The position numbers were made by a program, and so were the translations under genes. From contig JAYKKT010000064.1 of assembly GCA_036023115.1 (NCBI GenBank), positions 5,811,001 through 5,875,000 of the forward strand: a stretch of 64,000 nucleotides of DNA. Reading direction: 5' to 3'. Positions 58,570 through 64,000 of this stretch are shown in pieces. Origin of the DNA: Brasenia schreberi (lineage: Eukaryota > Streptophyta > Magnoliopsida > Nymphaeales > Cabombaceae). Positions within the stretch are counted from its first letter, which is position 1. The number at the start of each line of letters is the position of its first letter. Below the pieces are notes generated by a model that saw only the letters and a program-made list of their open reading frames with translations, searched no databases and was not told the origin of the DNA.

Positions 58570-59949
58570 ATGGCGAGCACGGAGATAGGTTTTCTGACCG
58601 AGCCCGTTTCATCTGGATCACCCTTCTCTATCACCACCAGTTGGTCTCTGAACGTGGACACCGACCAGTTCACCTTCGTCGAGTTTGAAGGAATGCTCGA
58701 ACCTATGATCTGCAGCGAGGACTCGCATATGCTTGAGAGCACGCCTGCAAGTAGCGACTCAGTCGACATGGCGAAACTGGATAGGTTGGTCGATGCCGGA
58801 AGCCTGGCCAACGATGAAGACTGCAAGGGTTTGAGTTTAGTGCACCTGTTGATGGCTGCCGCAGAGGCAGTTGGTGATGGAGATATGGAAGGTAAGGACT
58901 TAGCCTGGGTGATATTGGCTCGGCTCAAAGAGTTGGTCTCTCCATCACAAGGGACCAACTTGGAAAGACTAGCCACCCATTTCATAAAAGGCCTAAAGAA
59001 TGTGTTACAAGGTTCACTGGGTCCGAACCCACCTTTGCCCAAAGCTCGTGAATTTCTATACGCTTCTCAGCTATTTCAAGAGATGTCCCCTTGCGTAAAG
59101 TTCGGGCACTTCACAGTCAATCAGGCGATCATCGAAGCCGTCCGTTCCGAACGTGGGGTCCACATCATCGACTACGATATCATGGATGGAATGCAGTGGG
59201 CCCCACTCATACAGGCCTTGGCCTGCTTGGGGGCCAGCCCGGCCTTGCGCATCCGCATCACAGCGCTCGCCCGGGCTCATAACAGCCATATTTCTTGTGC
59301 ATCTGTCAGTGCGACAGGCCGTCGGTTGGCCGAATTTGCCGGATCGATCGGTCTAACGTTCTCATTCCGTCAGTGCCGGGTTGGCTCAGATGGTCAGTTC
59401 CGGCCCAGTTCGGTGAAGCTATTCAGAGGAGAAGTGGTGGTGGTCAACTGCATGTTGCACTTGCCGGACTCGCCGAACCGAACTCCGGGCTCGGTCAAGT
59501 CATTTCTATCTGGTGCCCTTACAATGAAGCCTAAACCAAAGGTACTGACTCTAGTGGAGGAGCAGGGCTCGCATGGCGATGGGTTTACTGCACAGTTTAT
59601 GGATCTGCTGCACCACTACTCGGCCATCTACGACTCGATGGAGGCAAGCAAACCAAGCCAAGAGTGGGCGCGTGCACTAGTCGAGAGTGTCTTCCTAGGG
59701 CCGAGGATAGAGAGTTCGTTAGCCCGAGTTTTTGAGAAAGGTCATAGTGGGATCAGGGAGAGTTGGTCCGGTTGGATGGAGGGATCCGGGTTCAAAGCTC
59801 AGCCCTTCAGCATATTTAACCATTGCCAGGCCAAGTTGTTATTGGACCTATTTGGTGGCGGATACACAATGGAATCCCATACGAACAAGTTAGTGTTGTC
59901 ATGGAAAACCAGGCCCCTGCTAGCTGCATCTGTTTGGTCACCGTTCTGA
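58570..59949 (+). CDS. NSP2: GRAS transcription factor, NSP2-like
   Basis: Single uninterrupted exon of 459 codons, typical of GRAS genes. After a divergent acidic N-terminus the GRAS domain runs from about residue 87 to the end. LHRI is GLSLVHLLMAAAEAV (87-101). The VHIID block is GVHIIDYDIMDGMQWAPLIQ (196-215), with DYDIM(D/E)G(M/V)QW characteristic of NSP2. PFYRE-like sequence follows (FTAQFMDLLHHYSAIYDS, 339-356). The SAW end is LVLSWKTRPLLAASVW (441-456). In legumes and other plants NSP2 works with NSP1 in nodulation and mycorrhizal signalling and in strigolactone synthesis. The start is the first in-frame Met after a TATA box. A closely related NSP2 paralogue cannot be excluded. Confidence 0.9.
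   Translation: MASTEIGFLTEPVSSGSPFSITTSWSLNVDTDQFTFVEFEGMLEPMICSEDSHMLESTPASSDSVDMAKLDRLVDAGSLANDEDCKGLSLVHLLMAAAEAVGDGDMEGKDLAWVILARLKELVSPSQGTNLERLATHFIKGLKNVLQGSLGPNPPLPKAREFLYASQLFQEMSPCVKFGHFTVNQAIIEAVRSERGVHIIDYDIMDGMQWAPLIQALACLGASPALRIRITALARAHNSHISCASVSATGRRLAEFAGSIGLTFSFRQCRVGSDGQFRPSSVKLFRGEVVVVNCMLHLPDSPNRTPGSVKSFLSGALTMKPKPKVLTLVEEQGSHGDGFTAQFMDLLHHYSAIYDSMEASKPSQEWARALVESVFLGPRIESSLARVFEKGHSGIRESWSGWMEGSGFKAQPFSIFNHCQAKLLLDLFGGGYTMESHTNKLVLSWKTRPLLAASVWSPF
58907..58927 (+). promoter_or_regulatory. Candidate miR171-family target site in the NSP2 coding region
   Basis: The 21 nt encoding WVILARL contain GTGATATTGGCTCGGCTCA. This is close to the site by which miR171h-type microRNAs cut NSP2 messages, and related to the GATATTGGCGCGGCTCAA site of the SCL6/HAM genes. 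The judgment rests on recalled family sites, not on a search. Confidence 0.65.
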
Positions 59950-60045
59950 TTGGATCCTACCTATATTATATATAGTGATTATATTATGCCTGACATTAAC
60001 GATGTTCATTCATACCTGACTATTATTTATAAGTGGTATGAATTT

Positions 60046-60051
60046 AATAAA
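60046..60051 (+). terminator. Candidate polyadenylation signal of NSP2
   Basis: AATAAA lies 97 bp downstream of the TGA stop of the NSP2-like gene. Confidence 0.45.
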
Positions 60052-62073
60052 GTTGTCGTTCATTAATTTTCAAATACCTTTATAACTTTTAAAATTATAT
60101 TAGTGAGTAACGTTAGTGGTGAGTTTCCTCTCTCTCTTTTTCTATCTCTCTCTCTTTATATACATATAGAGAGAAAAGAGTCTTAAATATATAATAATGA
60201 ACGATACATAATTTCTCATTTCATGTGATTTCACCATTTCAACCACCAACTATCATCTTCCTTCACCTTCCACCATCCCTCTACTTTTGAAAGTCACTTT
60301 TTATTAAATAAAACCACTTTTACCACACCAAAACTAGCTAAACAACTCATATATAAATGGTTTTGTCGGTGGCAATAGTGTTTTACATATAATTGTTAGA
60401 ATGGTAAAAACATGTGAAATGGAGCATTATGCACCGTCCTTCATTATACATACAAAATCAGCTCTTTCTCTCTCTCTCTCATTCTTTGTATATATATATA
60501 AAGAGAGAGAGAGAAAACCACACAATGGTTTAGATAGTGGGGATGGTATTTCTCGTTGCAAAATGCTGATGAGAAATTTATATTTAGCATAATGCCAAAT
60601 AAACAGTATTGTACGTTTTGAGTGCAAAACGACGGCCAAAAGCTATATTATTGTTCAAGATGAGGTGTATAGTGTCGAAGGTCATGGATAATTAAAGACG
60701 TAAGAATTCTCTACCTTTGTCATATAGAGGGGAAAAAACCACAAGGCACGCCTAGCAGCTGGGCCCATCTCAAATGAATTTAGATTCCCCACTGACCAAA
60801 GGCCTTCAAGCCAAAGAAGGTCATGAGCATTGCACAAGAAGGCCTTTGAAGAAATACAAGAGGAGGTGGCGGTTCCAAATCGACTGTTTCGATTCTCCTG
60901 AAATCAGGATTCAAAACCGAATCGAGCCCGATTGATTCCGGTTCCTGTGCTAGTTCCAAACCGTTTCAAACTGTAGAATATTAAAAAAAATTAAAATTTT
61001 AAGAAATGGTGGAACCAGTTTGAACCGTCGATTCCAGTTCTATGACCGATCAGGGTGTCCTCGATTATGGTCTCAGTTTTGAGTCCAATTTGGCTGTTTC
61101 CTGTCTCATAGTTCCAGTTGAAACCGCCGGTCCACTATCGGATCAACCATGATACTGCCCCCTTAAATCCATTTATAAGTAAACACTTTAGCATGATAAA
61201 CGATTCAGACCTAAACACAATCAAATCCAAATCCAAATCTAAATCCAATTAGATCTAGTATATGCTTGCTATACATCTGTTTACATAATCACTAAATGCA
61301 TACCTCGAATTACTAAGGAAACATCCTCTTCCCCAAAATCCTTGCCCCTCCCTCCCTACTCTCCATCCTCCTTAGCGGCCCTCTACGTGCTCTTCCTTTC
61401 ATGTCGGAGATCTCTTCATGTTGCTCTCACTCTCTCTTTCTCATTCATGCAGTTAGAGCGCATCGCCCTCATCTTGCCGAAGCCTACAACTCCTCCTCTG
61501 CCCTCTCTTCATCTATCACTCATGCCCACCGGTCACGGTCCCTCTTTCCTCCCGTCTCTTCTTATTCTCTCGTGGTGTTAGTGCTTACTGTATGGGGAAC
61601 TCGTTGCCCACCTCACTCTCTTCTCTTCTTCTTCACCTTCCTTCCTTTTCTTTCTCTTAAAAAGGGGAAAAACACGTGCGAAACGCGTCTCCTCCTTGTG
61701 TGAGTACAAGAGAGGTGAATTTTTCTTAGCAAGGGTAGTATGAAGATTTTAACAGTGAGCCCTAAAATCAAAATGTTAATGCGATCAAATCACTTACACT
61801 AAATATCCGATGAGTTTGCATTATTTTCCTATTCAGCTCAACATCGGAAATGGAGTCCTACCATGCAGGATCCAATTGAGCCCGGATTAGCAATGCTTGG
61901 ACCCAATGGGGAAAGTTATTTTAATACCTACGTGGCAGAAGCTTCTGGCGGGACTTGTTCTTCACGTGGTTTATTTGTCGTTCTGTTCTTTGTACGAGTC
62001 ATCTTCTTCTCACGGAGGGCGGGAAAAGCATTCGGGATGAAGTTCGGACCAACGTTCAAACCCCAGAACTCAC

Positions 62074-62075
<2 letters not shown>
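60052..62075. other. Spacer between NSP2 and NDC80
   Basis: Contains a CT/TATA/GA inverted microsatellite at about 60463-60515 that can fold into a hairpin, GGTTC-rich sequence at 60870-61130, and a CT-rich stretch at 61320-61640. The last ~200 bp before 62076 should hold the NDC80 promoter and leader. I did not recognise a coding exon. Confidence 0.45.

Positions 62076-62115
<40 letters not shown>
62076..62115 (+). repeat. (AG)20 microsatellite abutting the NDC80 start codon
   Basis: Forty bases of uninterrupted AG repeat end directly at the ATG at 62116, so the 5' leader finishes in GAGAG. GA repeats near plant promoters are bound by BASIC PENTACYSTEINE factors; whether this one is regulatory is inference. 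Confidence 0.85.
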
Positions 62116-62119
<4 letters not shown>

Positions 62120-63218
62120 AGCCGCGGCGAACGCCGTCGATTCTTCAGACGGCCGAGGCTCGGGCGGCCATGGAATCCTGGAAGTTCGCAGCGGCTCCCC
62201 CCGGGGCCAGCCGGGACTCCGTCGGAAGCCTTGGGAGCAACCGCCGATCCTCCGTCGCGTTCGTGAAGGTGGAGTCGTTCCCTGTCGATCGGTCCTACCA
62301 GCTATCGGCGATCCGATCGATCAATGCCTACCTCAGTTCTCACTCCTTCCACATAACTCTAACCCTAAAGCCCCTCCCGAGTGCCAAGGACATCACGGAG
62401 ACGTGCAGGTTCGTCCTTCGCCGGTTCGATTGGGAGCCGGAGAAACTCGACGACGATCTTCCTATTCTATTGAAGAATTTGGGCCTTCCTGTGAAATTCA
62501 ACAAGAGCGCCCTGAAGGCACCCGGGACGCCTCATTCTTGGCCTCATCTCCTCGGAATCCTTTACTGGCTCGTCCAGGGGCTCAAGTACAAGGAGCATCT
62601 GAGCTCTGATTCGTCGGAGCTCTTCGCGGATAACGAATTGCTTCAGTATACTGCTTTGAGTTACGGCCATTTTCTCCGGGGTGATGACGACAGGGTAGCA
62701 GAGATTGACAAGGAATATGTATCGAAATTGGAGCAGCAGAACGCGGTCTCCATGCAGAATTTGGAGGCAATGGAGAAGGCTGTGGCAGATCTGGAAGCGA
62801 AGGCTCAGGAAATCAGATCTCAGCCCTCAAAGAAAGAGATTTTGGAGAAAGATAAAGGGTTGCTGAAGGCGGACATTCAGAAATTCTCGATGCTCGTCAA
62901 GGAGCTTGTCAGCAGGACGAAGGATTTGGAGGGGTCGTTGGAGAATCGGGCGCATGACCTCGAACAGAGGTTGAAGGAGAAGGAGAAGATAGCGGAGGAG
63001 AACGCAGAGTTAAGGAAGAGGATCGACGAGCAGACGGTGAATATAAGAGACGCGGACAAGATGAGGAGGGAGCTTCATGGTGTTGAGAACGAGATTGCGG
63101 AGACGGAGAAGGCGAAGATCGGATGGGAAGAGAAGATGTGGGATTTGCAGGTGGCTGCGGGCAATAGACTCAAGGAGATGGAATGCTTGATTGCGGAGTG
63201 TAACCATGCAATGAAGCG
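62116..63218 (+). CDS. NDC80: Kinetochore protein NDC80/HEC1, first exon (gene continues beyond right edge)
   Basis: Exon 1 encodes 367 residues and ends AAGCG|GTCAGT in phase 2. After a basic Ser-rich N-tail (RRTPSILQTAEARAAMES, SNRRSS) comes the calponin-homology-like microtubule-binding domain, about residues 58-160 (DRSYQLSAIRSINAYL, DITETCRFVLRRFDWE, LPILLKNLGLPVKFNKSALK, TPHSWPHLLGILYWLVQ). A long coiled coil follows from about residue 193 (EIDKEYVSKLEQQN) to the exon end. NDC80 joins NUF2, SPC24 and SPC25 in the complex that couples kinetochores to spindle microtubules. The ATG directly after the GA repeat opens the longest frame and gives the expected N-tail. The C-terminal coiled coil is off the edge. 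Confidence 0.93.
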
Positions 63219-64000
63219 GTCAGTAGTTCTGTATCTTCATTTTGTTTCAACACTTTATGTTCGATTTTGAACGTTAGTTGCATGAGTGGTTCCTTGAGGA
63301 TGCGTTATAACCGGCTTTATCTCGAATTTCACTATACAATCAGTGCTGACGACAACTGTTGATTTATTCAAACAGAGTAATGCGATATTTGTATTGCTGT
63401 ATTCGTGTAATTATTGGGGCGAATGGTTGTTTCCACGGTTAAAGTAAGCATCGTTCTCTGTTTCAATATTTTCATTTTTGATAGGGACAGATAACATAGG
63501 CTTCCCGTAAGCCTCAACTTTTAGATACTTAATTATTAAGAACATGTAGTTCAACACTGATGCCGTTTTGGTAGTTTGATGATCCTTGACCATCTGTCGA
63601 TCTCAATGTCCTATGTACTTTTATCATTTGATCGATATGGGAGAAGGTGACCTTATGTGCCAAGAAAACTAGTTTCATTGTCGCATCGTACTTGCATGGA
63701 GTTGTTATTATAAAATATATCATGATAATAAGGTGTGCCATAGGATATATGTGATAATTTTTCAAGATGCTACATGTAGGAATATGTAATTTGAACGTGC
63801 TTGTTGTTGGTATGACTTTTATTCTCCTTAGACTCCTAAAGTTGGTAATTCTACTGTCACTCTGCATAACTCTGAGACACATGATGCTCACATATGCACG
63901 CTTAGGTTCTTAAGCTATATCCAATTATATTTTGCACTTCTTTATGTCAATTCTCTTTCACGGTTTCAAATTATAGGTGGTAAATGCTCGAGATAAAATC
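63219..64000 (+). other. NDC80 intron 1 (to window edge)
   Basis: AT-rich sequence after the splice donor at 63219, with no further exon recognised before the edge. Confidence 0.6.

Noticed and set aside
58542..59042. 166-codon minus-strand frame over NSP2
   Set aside because: It is the antisense of the GRAS coding sequence, open only because of base composition.
61863..62609. Long plus-strand frame overlapping the NDC80 start
   Set aside because: It is a different frame across the NDC80 exon and the GA repeat (a run of Arg-Glu) and has no recognisable domain.

Overview
This window is nuclear DNA of a flowering plant. The genes are intron-split with GT-AG junctions, the long spacers are AT-rich, and RTE-type LINEs, hAT DNA transposons, an LTR retrotransposon and tRNA-derived SINE-like pieces are present. 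The host genes are single-copy plant genes (MEKK1-type kinase, Mediator subunit 13, NSP2-type GRAS factor, NDC80). I cannot fix the family or species from the sequence; a retained NSP2 is what one expects of a lineage that forms arbuscular mycorrhiza.

Layout. (1) 1-2.1 kb, minus: the 5' part of a MEKK1-like MAPKKK that runs off the left edge. (2) 2.1-12.3 kb: mostly AT-rich spacer with a 5'-truncated LINE bounded by an 18-bp target-site duplication. (3) 12.4-44.3 kb, minus: a complete MED13 gene. I rebuilt 22 coding exons whose phases all agree and give 1963 codons plus stop; the first coding exon is only 24 bp. Its introns hold much of the mobile DNA. (4) 45.3-50.3 kb, minus: the longest LINE copy, into which two DNA transposons have inserted. 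(5) 51.7-53.0 kb, minus: a decayed F-box gene broken by another LINE. (6) 55.3-56.0 kb: two SINE-like pieces. (7) 58.6-59.9 kb, plus: an intact single-exon NSP2-like GRAS gene with a miR171-type target site. (8) 62.1 kb to the right edge, plus: the first exon of NDC80/HEC1, directly preceded by a 40-bp GA repeat.

The most unusual structure is the nesting of mobile elements. Four insertions sit inside LINE copies, each fixed by a target-site duplication: a 3.0-kb hAT with a decayed transposase (8 bp, one mismatch), a 1.1-kb deletion derivative of the same hAT family (8 bp), a 691-bp DNA transposon carrying a captured RNA-recognition-motif gene fragment (8 bp), and a 3.84-kb LTR element lacking any visible pol (5 bp). 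A fifth, an 844-bp insertion, has an 8-bp duplication but no clear termini. Two very short LINE-dependent insertions are also well bounded: a 191-bp element made only of the LINE 5' and 3' ends, and a 44-bp insertion made only of the LINE 3' tail. I saw no CRISPR array, operon or intact tRNA/rRNA gene.
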